64,000 bases of DNA from Eubacteriaceae bacterium (GCA_910574895.1 CAJTDQ010000003.1:1-64000), one strand, 5' to 3'; numbered from the stretch's first letter, positions 33,847 to 43,907 are shown. Numbers and translations: made by a program. The notes: generated by a model not told the origin, from the letters alone.

Positions 33847-34599
33847 ATGAAATTTATATCATGGAATGTAAACGGGCTGCGTGCTTGTGTGGGAAAAAAC
33901 TTTATAGAAGATTTTAAAAAATTGGATGCAGATTTTTTCTGCGTACAGGAGACGAAATTACAAGAGGGGCAGATTGCGTTGGACTTGCCTGGATATTATC
34001 AGTATTGGAATTATGCTGTGAAAAAAGGGTATTCAGGAACAGCAATATTTACAAAACATGAACCGATATCTGTAAGTTATGGAATGGGAATCGAAAAGCA
34101 TGACCAGGAGGGACGTCTAATTACATTGGAATATGAAGAGTATTATCTACTTACAGTGTACACTCCAAATTCCCAAAATGAACTGGCAAGATTGGATTAT
34201 CGTATGGAGTGGGAAGAAGATTTTCGAAAATACCTGAATCATCTGGCACAAAAGAAGGGCGTTATTGTGTGTGGTGATATGAATGTGGCACATAAGGAAA
34301 TAGATTTGAAAAATCCTAAGACAAATAGAAAGAACGCGGGATTTACAGACGAAGAGCGAGAGAAAATGACAGAACTACTGGACAGTGGATTTGTGGATAG
34401 TTTTCGCTATTTTTACCCTGATGTTGAAAGCGTTTATAGTTGGTGGTCATACAGATTCAAGGCACGTGAAAAGAATGCAGGTTGGCGTATTGACTACTTT
34501 CTCGTATCTGATAACATTAAAGACAGAATGAAAAATGCGGTGATACACACAGATATATTGGGGTCAGACCATTGCCCGGTAGAGTTAGAGTGGGACTAA
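33847..34599 (+). CDS. xth: Exodeoxyribonuclease III / AP endonuclease
   Basis: The 250-aa protein matches the family length and motifs: [39 protein letters not shown], the insert [33 protein letters not shown] and the final [10 protein letters not shown] with the catalytic Asp-His. It cuts DNA at abasic sites and degrades 3' ends during base excision repair. It starts two bases after the nucleotidyltransferase gene. Confidence 0.95.
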   Translation: MKFISWNVNGLRACVGKNFIEDFKKLDADFFCVQETKLQEGQIALDLPGYYQYWNYAVKKGYSGTAIFTKHEPISVSYGMGIEKHDQEGRLITLEYEEYYLLTVYTPNSQNELARLDYRMEWEEDFRKYLNHLAQKKGVIVCGDMNVAHKEIDLKNPKTNRKNAGFTDEEREKMTELLDSGFVDSFRYFYPDVESVYSWWSYRFKAREKNAGWRIDYFLVSDNIKDRMKNAVIHTDILGSDHCPVELEWD

Positions 34600-34627
34600 A
34601 ATAAAGAGGGAATTAAGGAACAGATAT

Positions 34628-36124
34628 ATGAAAAATAATCAAGATAATTATTTTGAAAAATATATAAAAAAGCAATCAGATGAAAAAGCAGAAATGTTGG
34701 AAGTTTTCTTTCGGGAATTTAACATACATTGTCTTTTGAAGAATACAGAAAAAAAGATACTGCGTGAGGATTTTGAGAAGGCAATTTTATATTATGAGAC
34801 GATAGGAGTACCATTAGAAAAGGCATTAGAGTTACTGGATATTAAATATCTCGGTGGATTTTATGCAAGGCCGCCCATATTGTGGCTTGCATTGGATGAT
34901 GCAGCAAAAATTTATCCAATGTCAATGAAACATGGCAGTATGCCGATTTTTCGTATGTCGGTTTATCTGAAAAAAGAGGTAGTTCCGGAGTTGCTGCAAA
35001 TGGCATTGAACTTTACGATAAAGCGTTTTCCGAGTTTTGCGACTACGTTGAAAAAAGGATTTTTCTGGCATTATCTTGACACAGCCAAAAGACGATTCTG
35101 TGTTGAAAAGGAAAATGATATTCCATGCCAGCCGATTCAGGTTTCGTACAGTGGTTCGCAGTCATTTCGGGTTTTATATTACAACAATCGCATTAGTGTA
35201 GAGTTTTTTCATGTTCTGACAGATGGAACAGGAGGAATGACTTTTCTGAAAGCTTTGACAGCAGAATATCTAAGGTTGTCAGAAACAGATATAGTAATGG
35301 ACGAAACAATTTGGGATGTGAATGATACTCCAGATTCGGAAGAGTTTGAAAATGCTTTTGCCAAAGTGACTCAAAGCGATACAGCATCTGGATTTATTGA
35401 TAAATCGGCAGTGCAGATGAGTGGAAGACTTGCAGTAAACACACCTTGCCGCATTGTTCATTTAAAAATGAATACGTTGGAACTGAAGAATGCAGCAAAA
35501 AAATATAATACAACAGTTACCGGCTACTTGCTGATGCTTATGTTTCTTGCGGGAAAAGCCGCAACAGATGAATTGTCAGGAGATATCAGCATTCAGGTTC
35601 CGGTGAATATGCGAAAATTTTATCCGTCAGAAACTGTGCGTAATTTTTCAATGTATTGTGGAATTCGGATACCAATAACAGAAATCAATGATGCACCTTC
35701 TATGGTAGATGAAATTAATACACAATTACATAAAAAAGCATCGAAGGAAGCAATGATTGAAATGCTTACATCAACAGAAAAAATGGTAAATATGCTGAAA
35801 TATGTTCCACTTGCTGTGAAACAGCCTGTTGCAAAAGTGATTTACGGATTTTTAGGAGATAAAATTTTTACAAATACACTTTCTAATTTAGGTGTTGTCG
35901 AAATGCCTTCGTCTATTTCAAAACATATTGAAAGTATGGATTTTATTTTAGGTACAGCGATTACGAATCGTGCCGGATGTTCTGTCGTAACTTTTGATAA
36001 TATAACGACATTTTCTATTGCTAAAATGACAGTAGATCCTTCCTTTGAAGAAAAAATGTACGATTTGCTTCAGGCAGACGGAGTAGAAGTGATCGTAGAA
36101 GGGAGTGAGAATTATGAAAATTAA
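34628..36124 (+). CDS. Condensation-fold acyltransferase (PapA/alcohol acetyltransferase-like)
   Basis: This 498-aa protein has the catalytic motif FFHVLTDGTGGMTFLKAL (HxxxDG, around residue 195) of the chloramphenicol acetyltransferase/condensation superfamily, and later ISIQVPVNMRKFYPSETVRNFSMYCGIRI and TNTLSNLGVVEMPSSI, both seen in PapA5- and AATase-like enzymes. It would move an acyl group onto an alcohol of a lipid or polyketide-like acceptor. The gene overlaps the next (DUF6320) by 11 bases. An MMPL exporter lies 5 kb downstream. The substrate is unknown. Confidence 0.8.
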   Translation: MKNNQDNYFEKYIKKQSDEKAEMLEVFFREFNIHCLLKNTEKKILREDFEKAILYYETIGVPLEKALELLDIKYLGGFYARPPILWLALDDAAKIYPMSMKHGSMPIFRMSVYLKKEVVPELLQMALNFTIKRFPSFATTLKKGFFWHYLDTAKRRFCVEKENDIPCQPIQVSYSGSQSFRVLYYNNRISVEFFHVLTDGTGGMTFLKALTAEYLRLSETDIVMDETIWDVNDTPDSEEFENAFAKVTQSDTASGFIDKSAVQMSGRLAVNTPCRIVHLKMNTLELKNAAKKYNTTVTGYLLMLMFLAGKAATDELSGDISIQVPVNMRKFYPSETVRNFSMYCGIRIPITEINDAPSMVDEINTQLHKKASKEAMIEMLTSTEKMVNMLKYVPLAVKQPVAKVIYGFLGDKIFTNTLSNLGVVEMPSSISKHIESMDFILGTAITNRAGCSVVTFDNITTFSIAKMTVDPSFEEKMYDLLQADGVEVIVEGSENYEN

Positions 36125-36686
36125 GATAACATACCCATATGTAGAAAAAAGAAAATTAAAACGTCAGAAGTTTTTCACTACAATGCGATGGATGTTTTTT
36201 ATTGCGGCAGTTATCTGCCCTATTGTAAATATAGTTACCGGTGGAAGGGCATGGAGTATCATTGTATTAATGTCATTATATACAGCGTGGACGTTAATTT
36301 TATCTCCGGATTTGGTTGAGTACAATCGTATCAGCCAGTTTATTAAAGCTATTATCTGCACAAGCATACTTTTAATTTTGATTGATGTTCTTCTTGCACC
36401 CGGCTGGGCAATCGAAGTAGTTCCAATGGTGTGTTTTTGTGGACTTGTTGTTTCAGGATTGATGTTTTTTACAGATATTGAAAGGCAGAAGCAGAATATG
36501 CTTCCAATGTTATTGCTGATTATCTTTGCCATAGTGGGATCCGTTATTGGTCTTAGTGTATGGCATGAAGAAAGCAGATGGGCGTTGGCTGTGATGGGAG
36601 GCAGTGCATTACTTTTGCTTTCAGCATGTGTAGTGACACTTGGCAATGACTTTGTGCGTGAACTGCGTCGCCGGTTTCATACTTAA
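36114..36686 (+). CDS. DUF6320 membrane protein
   Basis: ATG 36114 follows GGGAG and lies inside the end of the acyltransferase gene. The 190-aa protein has six likely membrane segments in three close pairs (about residues 22-60, 75-115 and 125-180) and a basic end RELRRRFHT. The start MKIKITYPYVEKRKLKRQKFF resembles DUF6320 proteins, which usually accompany condensation-type acyltransferases. Role unknown; perhaps it holds or serves the acyltransferase at the membrane. Confidence 0.75.
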   Translation: MKIKITYPYVEKRKLKRQKFFTTMRWMFFIAAVICPIVNIVTGGRAWSIIVLMSLYTAWTLILSPDLVEYNRISQFIKAIICTSILLILIDVLLAPGWAIEVVPMVCFCGLVVSGLMFFTDIERQKQNMLPMLLLIIFAIVGSVIGLSVWHEESRWALAVMGGSALLLLSACVVTLGNDFVRELRRRFHT

Positions 36687-36730
36687 TTTCAGATATGCAA
36701 AAATAATCAACAGTTTTAGAGGAGGAACAA

Positions 36731-37141
36731 ATGACAACAAAAAAAGAAGAAACAATGAGGGTAATTAAATTTACCTTATTCTCTATTTCAGCAGGAGTAA
36801 TACAGATGCTGGCATTTGCACTGCTTACAGAATTGACACCACTGCCATATTGGCCGCGGTATCTGACAGCACTAATATTGTCTGTTTTGTGGAATTTTAC
36901 ATTAAATCGTGAATTTACTTTTAAGGCAGCAAACAATATACCTATAGCGATGATAAAGGTGGCGGTTTTTTATATGATATTTACACCGGCAACAACGATT
37001 GGTGGAAGTTATCTCGTGGAAACGTTAGGATGGAATGATTATCTGGTGACAGCACTAAATATGCTGCTTAATTTTGTTACAGAATATCTTTACGATAGGT
37101 TTATCGTATTTGGAAAAGAAATCAACACAAAGGAAAAGTAA
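36731..37141 (+). CDS. GtrA-like membrane protein
   Basis: This 136-aa protein has four membrane segments and the GtrA pattern VIKFTLFSISAGVIQMLAFALL, a middle YLTALILSVLWNFTLNREFTFK with the NRxFTF motif, and an end NFVTEYLYDRFIVFGK. GtrA proteins are thought to flip undecaprenyl-linked sugars. It is the third gene in line after the acyltransferase, with AGAGGAGG before ATG 36731. Confidence 0.88.
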   Translation: MTTKKEETMRVIKFTLFSISAGVIQMLAFALLTELTPLPYWPRYLTALILSVLWNFTLNREFTFKAANNIPIAMIKVAVFYMIFTPATTIGGSYLVETLGWNDYLVTALNMLLNFVTEYLYDRFIVFGKEINTKEK

Positions 37142-37153
37142 AAGGAAATACAG

Positions 37154-37957
37154 ATGCAGAAAATAATTTTTTTAGACTTAGATGGAACACTTACCAATGA
37201 TGAAAAGAAGATAACACCAAAGACAAAAGATGCTTTGATGGAAATTCAGAAACAGGGACATATTGTGGCTCTGGCATCAGGACGCCCTACACCGGGAATG
37301 GTACCTGTAGCAAAAGAACTGGAATTGGAGAAATACGGTGGATACATATTGTCTTTTAATGGTGGTAAGATTATTAACTGGAAAACGAAGGAAACAGTTT
37401 TTGAAAATGTAATGGATAGAAAATATATTCCGGAATTACTTAGATATGCCAGACAGAATAATTTAGGATTGATAACTTATGATGCAAATCATGCTTTAGT
37501 AGCTACGAGAATGGATAAATATATTGCAATGGAAGCTATGTTTATCAATAAAATTCCGGCATATATGACAGACGTCGTAAAATATGTAAACTATAATCCA
37601 AACAAATGTCTTTTTACCGTTGAACCGGAACTCTCAGAATATCATGAGAAAATATTATCAGAAAAGTTTGGACGGGAACTCGGTATTTATCGTTCCTGTG
37701 ATTATTTTATAGAAGTAGTTCCGAAAGGGATTGATAAAGCGGCATCAATCAAGGTTTTAACATCCCAATTGGGGATTTCCAGAGAAAATATTATCGCCTG
37801 CGGTGACGGGTTTAACGATTTGTCCATGATTCAGTATGCAGGGGTTGGTGTTGCGATGGAAAACGCAGTAGATGCGGTGAAAAAAGAAGCGGATTATATA
37901 ACAACATCCAATAATGAAGATGGTATCGCCAAAGTCATTGAAAAATACATATTATAA
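37154..37957 (+). CDS. HAD-family phosphatase, Cof subfamily
   Basis: This 267-aa protein has motif I IIFLDLDGTLTNDEKKI, motif II VALASGRPTPGM, a C2-type cap, the Lys of motif III in PKGIDKAASI and motif IV IIACGDGFNDLSMIQYAGVGVAMENA. Cof-type enzymes dephosphorylate sugar phosphates and cofactors such as FMN or PLP. It lies 12 bases after gtrA and 12 before the TetR gene. Confidence 0.92.
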   Translation: MQKIIFLDLDGTLTNDEKKITPKTKDALMEIQKQGHIVALASGRPTPGMVPVAKELELEKYGGYILSFNGGKIINWKTKETVFENVMDRKYIPELLRYARQNNLGLITYDANHALVATRMDKYIAMEAMFINKIPAYMTDVVKYVNYNPNKCLFTVEPELSEYHEKILSEKFGRELGIYRSCDYFIEVVPKGIDKAASIKVLTSQLGISRENIIACGDGFNDLSMIQYAGVGVAMENAVDAVKKEADYITTSNNEDGIAKVIEKYIL

Positions 37958-37969
37958 CAGGAGGATATT

Positions 37970-38548
37970 ATGGCAAATTCCAATATAACCAAAAAAGCGT
38001 TGGCACAGAGTTTAAAAGAATTAGGTGCTGTAAAAATATTAGATAAAATTACTGTTGCAGATATAACAGACCGTTGCGGTGTGAACAGACAGACGTTCTA
38101 TTATCATTTTAATGATAAATATGAGTTGCTGAGCTGGATTTATAATCAAGATTTATTTATTCCGCTGACCGAGGATTTAACGTTTGAAAACTGGGTTGAA
38201 AAATTAGTAGAGTTGTTTAAATATATGAAACAGCAGAAATCATTTTTTATGAATACAATTAAATCTTCCAATAACTTTTTTGCTGAGTATAGTAACAGGA
38301 TATTTGCTGAATTATTCAAAAAAGCGATTATTGATTTGGATTTGTACAGCCGTTTGAGTGAGAAAGAACAGGACATCTATGCAAGATTTTTTGCATATGG
38401 ATTGACAGGTGTGATTGTTGACTGGGCATTAAAAGGCATGAAAGAAAAAGAAGATGAATTAGCAGTATTACTTCAGCATATTATTCTCAGAACAGAAGAA
38501 CTGGGATATGAAATCTATATGTATCGCAAGAAAGAAGGACAAAAGTAA
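37970..38548 (+). CDS. TetR-family repressor
   Basis: The N-terminal HTH (about residues 8-52) reads ALAQSLKELGAVKILDKITVADITDRCGVNRQTFYYHFNDKYELL, and the rest (60-192) is a C-terminal ligand and dimer domain of the DhaS/TetR_C_33 kind (FFAYGLTGVIVDWALKG). The operator-like repeat at 38655-38693, just in front of the lipoprotein-MMPL genes, is the likely target. AGGAGG precedes ATG 37970. Confidence 0.92.
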   Translation: MANSNITKKALAQSLKELGAVKILDKITVADITDRCGVNRQTFYYHFNDKYELLSWIYNQDLFIPLTEDLTFENWVEKLVELFKYMKQQKSFFMNTIKSSNNFFAEYSNRIFAELFKKAIIDLDLYSRLSEKEQDIYARFFAYGLTGVIVDWALKGMKEKEDELAVLLQHIILRTEELGYEIYMYRKKEGQK

Positions 38549-38654
38549 AAAATAGTCAGGTGTTTAAAAAGAATACTCTTACTGGAAATATATGTTTTTT
38601 GTACAAATAGAAAAAACATATAAATGTCATACAAAATAGAAAAACGTTATACAA

Positions 38655-38702
38655 TTTCATACAAGCGTATAAAAAACATGCCCTTGTATGAAAATGTATA
38701 AT
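38655..38702 (+). promoter_or_regulatory. Operator and promoter of the lipoprotein-MMPL operon
   Basis: TTTCATACAAG at 38655-38665 is repeated perfectly inverted at 38683-38693 with 17 bases between, and a TATAAT stands at 38697-38702. Further CATACAA/TATACAA half-sites lie at about 38628 and 38648. The repeat covers the -35 region, so a bound repressor, presumably the TetR protein 100 bases upstream, would block transcription. Confidence 0.75.
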
Positions 38703-38764
38703 GCTTTTTTTATTTACGAATGTATACTGTACTGTAGAAAAAAATAAAAGGAGAGTATTTTGTT

Positions 38765-41053
38765 ATGAAGAAATATGTTCATAAGGGAATCAGTTTAGTT
38801 TTAGTAATGACAATGTCAGCATGGTGTCTGGCTGGTTGCGGAAGTTCTGATACAGAGAAAAAGAACTCCGATAAAAAGGAAGCAACAGTAGAGGCGACAG
38901 TCAGTGTAAACAGGGTGGAAGCACTGCTGAACAGTAAAATTGGAGATGGTGCAGATACAGAAAAGAAAGAAACAGTATTTGTTGAGATGAATGCAGACGG
39001 AACAGTTGCAAAGACAACGGTCAGCAATGTGTTAAAAGTTTCAGATAAAAATAATATTAGTGATGTTTCAGATCTTGATAATATAAAAAATTTAAAGGGT
39101 GATGAAAAGTTTACTTCTGATAATGGAAAATTAATCTGGGAAAATAAAGGAGAGGATATTTCTTATCAGGGAACAACATCGAAAGAAACTCCTGTTAAGT
39201 TCGACGTAAGTTATTATATTGATGGAGAAAAGACAGCACCGGAGCAGATGGCAGGAAAAAGCGGGACAGTAAAAATTGTCTATGATTATATCAATAATTC
39301 AGCTGATGAGGGAGAGTTTGTTCCGTTTATAGCACTAACAGGAATCGTTCTTGGTGATAATTTTACAAATGTAAAAGTAGAAAATGGAAAAGTGATTGAT
39401 TATGATGATTCATCGATTGTTATAGGATATGGGGCTCCGGGATTTAAAGATCATCTGATTGCAAAAGCGGGCAAAGCAGAAGAATTAATGAAGGATATTG
39501 ATATTCCGGAATCTTTTACAATTACAGCCGATGTTAAAGATTTTGAAATGAATATGGCACTTACAATTGCAACATCAGAAATCGGTGATATGAATTTAGA
39601 AGATGCGTTAGATTTTTCAGATATAGAAGATAAGATGGCTGAGTTGACAGATGGAACGGACCAATTAGAAAAGGGCGCAGGGGACATTCAGGAAGGTGCA
39701 GGAGAATTAAAAAATGGCTCTCTCAAGATTAATGATGGTGCAAAAGATATTGCAAAATATACAGCAGATTTATATTTGGGAACGACGAAATTATTAGGCA
39801 GTTATGAAACATTTAACAAAGCATTGTTAAGTGGTGTACGGACAGCAGATAAAGGTGCAAAAAAGTTATATAAAGGTACACAGAGTGTAAAAACAGCAGC
39901 CAAACAGCTGGATGGTGGAGCAAAAAGTTTAAACAGTGGAGCAAAAGAGTTAAACAGCGCAGCAGCGAAGGTAAATGAAGGTGCGGGTTCTTTATCGACA
40001 GGATTAAAAACTGCACAGGCAGCGTTTGAAGATGTAAAGGATAGTCATGGAAATGTGAAAAGCCAGGGACTTAACAACGGTGCAAAGGCATTGGCACAGG
40101 GAGCAAAAGAAGCAAATGCCGGAGTAAAAGAACTGGCAGGAACGTTGCAGGGAACTCCGGATTCCATACAGGCACAGATTGATGGAGTTATCAAACAGGT
40201 CGGAAGTGCCACTGGTGGTGCTATATCAAGTAAGGAAGCACTGAATCAGACGGTAGAGGGAATCAATACAGCAGTTACAGGTGGAATGGAACTGAGTGCT
40301 GTTCTTCAGACAAAGGGGTTAAATACAAAAGCGTATTATCAGTTGGTGCAGGCATATTATAGTGTTCAGACATTGGAGACTGTAAAATCTACGTTTGAGA
40401 CACAGATTGCAGGTAAAGCAGCAGAAATGAAAGCACTGTTAGAGGGAATGGCAGCTTTGGAAAATGGAACTGCAAGTCTGAATACTGGTATTGGAACGCT
40501 TTATGCAGGAATAAAGACATTAAATACTGGTGCAGGAACATTGGCAGCTGGTACAGGACAGATGGCAGAGGGAACCAAAACACTATTCGGTGGAGCAAAA
40601 TCATTGTCAGATGGTACTGGAAAATTAAAGTCGGGGGCAGATACATTAAATGACGGAATGAAATCTTTAACGGACGGAACGGGTGAAATGAACAAGAAAC
40701 TTGGTAAAGCAAGTCCTCAGGTAAAAGCCGGTATTCAAACAGTAGATTCGGGAGCAGGAAAAATCAGTAAAGGTGCAAAGACTTTGGCTAAGGGAACAGG
40801 AACTCTTGATTCTGGTATTGTAACTTTATTTGATGGAACAAAGACACTAAAAAATGGTGTGATAAAGCTGAATAAAGATGGTATCAGCAAGATTACAGAT
40901 ATTTTCGGTAATGATACAAAGGAAATTATTGATGCGGTAGAAGAGATTTTAAATAACGGAAAATCATATCAATCATTTTCCGGAATGAATAAAAATATGA
41001 CAGGCAGTGTAAAGTTTGTTTTTAAAACAGCAGAAATTAAGGCAGACAAGTAA
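38765..41053 (+). CDS. Repetitive lipoprotein partner of the MMPL transporter (YhgE/Pip-like)
   Basis: A 762-aa exported lipoprotein: signal MKKYVHKGISLVLVMTMSAWCLAGCG with lipobox LAGC (Cys 25). After an N-terminal domain (40-290) comes a long helical region (about 295-715) built of units like GAKSLNSGAKELN and GTGKLKSGADTLNDGM, with an 11- or 7-residue spacing of G/A and L, as in the periplasmic coiled coils of YhgE/Pip proteins. A C-terminal piece FVFKTAEIKADK follows. Here it is a separate protein, not fused to membrane segments, and stands 15 bases ahead of an MMPL gene, so it may act as the outer, cell-wall-spanning adaptor. Confidence 0.82.
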   Translation: MKKYVHKGISLVLVMTMSAWCLAGCGSSDTEKKNSDKKEATVEATVSVNRVEALLNSKIGDGADTEKKETVFVEMNADGTVAKTTVSNVLKVSDKNNISDVSDLDNIKNLKGDEKFTSDNGKLIWENKGEDISYQGTTSKETPVKFDVSYYIDGEKTAPEQMAGKSGTVKIVYDYINNSADEGEFVPFIALTGIVLGDNFTNVKVENGKVIDYDDSSIVIGYGAPGFKDHLIAKAGKAEELMKDIDIPESFTITADVKDFEMNMALTIATSEIGDMNLEDALDFSDIEDKMAELTDGTDQLEKGAGDIQEGAGELKNGSLKINDGAKDIAKYTADLYLGTTKLLGSYETFNKALLSGVRTADKGAKKLYKGTQSVKTAAKQLDGGAKSLNSGAKELNSAAAKVNEGAGSLSTGLKTAQAAFEDVKDSHGNVKSQGLNNGAKALAQGAKEANAGVKELAGTLQGTPDSIQAQIDGVIKQVGSATGGAISSKEALNQTVEGINTAVTGGMELSAVLQTKGLNTKAYYQLVQAYYSVQTLETVKSTFETQIAGKAAEMKALLEGMAALENGTASLNTGIGTLYAGIKTLNTGAGTLAAGTGQMAEGTKTLFGGAKSLSDGTGKLKSGADTLNDGMKSLTDGTGEMNKKLGKASPQVKAGIQTVDSGAGKISKGAKTLAKGTGTLDSGIVTLFDGTKTLKNGVIKLNKDGISKITDIFGNDTKEIIDAVEEILNNGKSYQSFSGMNKNMTGSVKFVFKTAEIKADK

Positions 41054-41068
41054 AGGAGTTGGTAGCAT

Positions 41069-43132
41069 ATGAAAAAGTTAGGAGAGCGTATTGTAAAAGC
41101 CAGACATGTGATTCTGATTGTCAGCATTTTACTGCTGATTCCGGCTGCCATCGGTTATTTCAATACAAGAGTAAATTATGATTTGTTATATTATCTTCCG
41201 GATGGTATAGATACGATGGAAGGTCAGGATATTCTGATGGATGAGTTTCATGCAGGGGCATTTGGCATTGTTATGGTAGACAAGATGGATGATAACAATG
41301 TATCGAAACTGATTGAAAAGATGAAAAAGGTGGACCATGTCAGTAAAGTGTTGTGGTATGACAGCTTCGCAGATTCCGGGATACCAAAAACAATGCTTCC
41401 GGATAACGTGTATGATGCTTTTAATAAGGGAACCTCTACCATAATGATGGTAATATTTGATGATACAAGTTCCGGTGACGGTACAATGAAAGCCATCAAA
41501 GAAATCCGTTCAGTGACAAAGCATCAGTGTATGATTAGTGGAATTTCTGCAATTGTAACAGATACAAAAGATTTATCAGAACACGAGACTCCGATTTATG
41601 TATGTATTGCGGTATTGTTGTCAGTGATTATTTTATCACTTCTAATGGATTCTTTTATGATTCCAATATTTTTCCTGCTAAGCATTGGAATGGCGATTGT
41701 CTATAACTTGGGAAGTAACTTTATTGTAGGAGAAATTTCTTATATTACAAAAGCACTGGCAGCAGTTTTACAGCTGGGTGTCACGATGGATTATTCCATA
41801 TTTTTGTGGCATAGTTATGAGGAACAGTTAGAAATAAATGGTGGTAATAATAAAAAAGCGATGTCTAATGCTATCACAGCAACGATTTCATCCGTAGTAG
41901 GAAGTTCTATAACAACGGTGGCAGGATTTATTGCACTCTGTTTTATGAGTTTTACGCTGGGACTGGATCTTGGTGTAGTAATGGCAAAGGGAGTTGTTTT
42001 AGGAGTCATTGCGTGTGTAACGATATTACCGTCTATGATTTTGGTGTTTGATAAGGCAATACAGAAAACAAAACACAGACAGTTACTGCCTGATTTTAAG
42101 AGAATACCCGGATTTATTACAAAGCACTATAAGGTATTTGTTGTTTTATTTGTACTATTATTAATTCCTGCCATATATGGAGAACGGAATGCAAAGGTTT
42201 ATTATGATTTGTCTTTAAGTCTGCCTGACAGTTTAGAGAGCGTTTCGGCACAAAATAGATTATCCAAGGATTATGAATTAGGGTCAGCAAATATTATTCT
42301 GTTAAGCACCGAAACACCAAAGAAAGATATAAAGAATCTTTTGGATGAAGTGAAGAAAGTAGACGGAGTCCAGACAGCACTTGGAATGGAAAGTTTTCTG
42401 GATGGCTCTGTGCCGGATTCTTTTATTCCTGAGAAACTAACGAGTGAATTAAAAAGTGATAAACATGAGATGATGGTATTTATGTCAGAGTATAAAACCG
42501 GCTCGGACGAAGCAAACACCCAGTGTAATGAAGTGGAAAAGATAATAAAGAAATATGATAAAAGTGGCATGCTGGTAGGTGAGGCGGCATGCACCAGAGA
42601 CTTGATTAAGATTACAAACAAAGATTTTGCCACAGTAAGTTTTGTATCCATATTCCTGATATTTTTAATTATTGCACTGGTATTTAAATCGATTACATTA
42701 CCGGTAATATTGGTTTTTGTCATTGAATTTGCTATTTTCATAAATATGGGAATTCCTTATTATACAGGAGCAGTGTTGCCATTTATTGCTTCTATTGTTA
42801 TTGGTACAATACAGCTCGGCGCAACAGTAGATTATGCAATATTGATGACGAACAGATATAAAGTAGAACGCAGAATGGGCAAGGATAGAAAGCTGGCAGC
42901 AAAAGATGCACTGACAGCTACAATAAAATCTGTTATTGTAAGTGCCTGTACATTCTTTGGAGCGACTTTTGGAGTTGGTGTTTATTCCAGTATTGATATG
43001 ATTAGTTCCTTGTGTCTCCTTATGGCAAGAGGAGCAGTTGTCAGTATGTTATGCGTAATATGTATTCTGCCGGCAATGTTTATTGTTTTTGACAAGTTAA
43101 TCGTTAAGGGCAGTGTCCGGTTCCTAAGATAA
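41069..43132 (+). CDS. MMPL/RND-family exporter
   Basis: This 687-aa protein contains two RND halves. Each has one membrane segment, an extracellular loop (residues 35-165 and 365-505) and five closely spaced segments with the MMPL motif: QLGVTMDYSIFLWHSYEEQ in the first half and QLGATVDYAILMTNRYKVE in the second, each with the proton-relay Asp. Such proteins move lipids, lipid-linked compounds or drugs out of the membrane. It follows the lipoprotein gene by 15 bases and is the last gene of the TetR-controlled unit. Confidence 0.92.
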   Translation: MKKLGERIVKARHVILIVSILLLIPAAIGYFNTRVNYDLLYYLPDGIDTMEGQDILMDEFHAGAFGIVMVDKMDDNNVSKLIEKMKKVDHVSKVLWYDSFADSGIPKTMLPDNVYDAFNKGTSTIMMVIFDDTSSGDGTMKAIKEIRSVTKHQCMISGISAIVTDTKDLSEHETPIYVCIAVLLSVIILSLLMDSFMIPIFFLLSIGMAIVYNLGSNFIVGEISYITKALAAVLQLGVTMDYSIFLWHSYEEQLEINGGNNKKAMSNAITATISSVVGSSITTVAGFIALCFMSFTLGLDLGVVMAKGVVLGVIACVTILPSMILVFDKAIQKTKHRQLLPDFKRIPGFITKHYKVFVVLFVLLLIPAIYGERNAKVYYDLSLSLPDSLESVSAQNRLSKDYELGSANIILLSTETPKKDIKNLLDEVKKVDGVQTALGMESFLDGSVPDSFIPEKLTSELKSDKHEMMVFMSEYKTGSDEANTQCNEVEKIIKKYDKSGMLVGEAACTRDLIKITNKDFATVSFVSIFLIFLIIALVFKSITLPVILVFVIEFAIFINMGIPYYTGAVLPFIASIVIGTIQLGATVDYAILMTNRYKVERRMGKDRKLAAKDALTATIKSVIVSACTFFGATFGVGVYSSIDMISSLCLLMARGAVVSMLCVICILPAMFIVFDKLIVKGSVRFLR

Positions 43133-43244
43133 ATTCCGGTTTATGTTTATGTGATTTTATGATATAATTTTATATAAGAATAGTAGGTACGGATTAGAAA
43201 TAAATGCTGAATATTCAGAATATAATGAGTAGGAGGGTGTGACA

Positions 43245-43841
43245 ATGAAACAGGTAATTATTGCAATCGGAAGAGAGTTTGGCAGCGGAGGTCATATTAT
43301 TGCACAAAAACTGGCAGAGCACTATAACATACCTTTATATCATAAGGAATTGTTAAGTCATGTGGCAAAGGATGGAGGGTATAGTGAAGAGATGATAGAG
43401 AGATATGACGAAAGACCTATCAGTCTTTCATTTATGCCAATGCCAATCGTGGGTTCAGCCATATCTATTGAACAGGATGTAGCGATTAAGCAGTTCGAAT
43501 TTTTAAGAAAAAAAGCAAATGATGAAAAAGAATCTTTTGTAGTGGTTGGAAGATGTGCCGACGAAATATTGGCAGACAATGAGAATATGACCAGCGTTTT
43601 TGTTACATCAGATAAAGAGAGTAAAATGAAACGGGTTATGGAACGAGAGGGTATCGACGAAAAAGCAGCACTGTCAAAGATGAAAAAGATGGATAAAGTG
43701 CGAAAGACTTATCACAATTTTTATTGTGAAAATAAATGGGGGGATTCCAGAGGATATGATTTGTGTATTCGTACGGGAAATATTCCTTTAGAAAAAGTAA
43801 CAGATGTTATTATTAAATATGTAGATGCGAAAAATAATTAA
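43245..43841 (+). CDS. Cytidylate kinase-like family protein
   Basis: The 198-aa product starts KQVIIAIGREFGSGGHIIAQKLAEHYNIP, the P-loop REFGSGG of the cytidylate-kinase-like group, and has FVVVGRCADEIL and MKRVMEREGIDEKAALSKMKKMDKVRKTYHNFY, a lid region. This group is widespread in Clostridia beside a true Cmk; its substrate is not established. ATG 43245 is eight bases after AGGAGG and is preferred over the GTG at 43239. A terminator follows at 43872. Confidence 0.88.
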   Translation: MKQVIIAIGREFGSGGHIIAQKLAEHYNIPLYHKELLSHVAKDGGYSEEMIERYDERPISLSFMPMPIVGSAISIEQDVAIKQFEFLRKKANDEKESFVVVGRCADEILADNENMTSVFVTSDKESKMKRVMEREGIDEKAALSKMKKMDKVRKTYHNFYCENKWGDSRGYDLCIRTGNIPLEKVTDVIIKYVDAKNN

Positions 43842-43871
43842 CATATAGTGAATAGCAAATGAATTAATTAT

Positions 43872-43907
43872 AGAAACTCCTTTGTAAACAAGGGAGTTTC
43901 TTTTTTT
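43872..43907 (+). terminator. Intrinsic terminator
   Basis: AGAAACTCCTTTG pairs with the 13 bases ending at 43901 (one G-T pair) around a TAAA loop, then a run of seven T. Confidence 0.92.
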
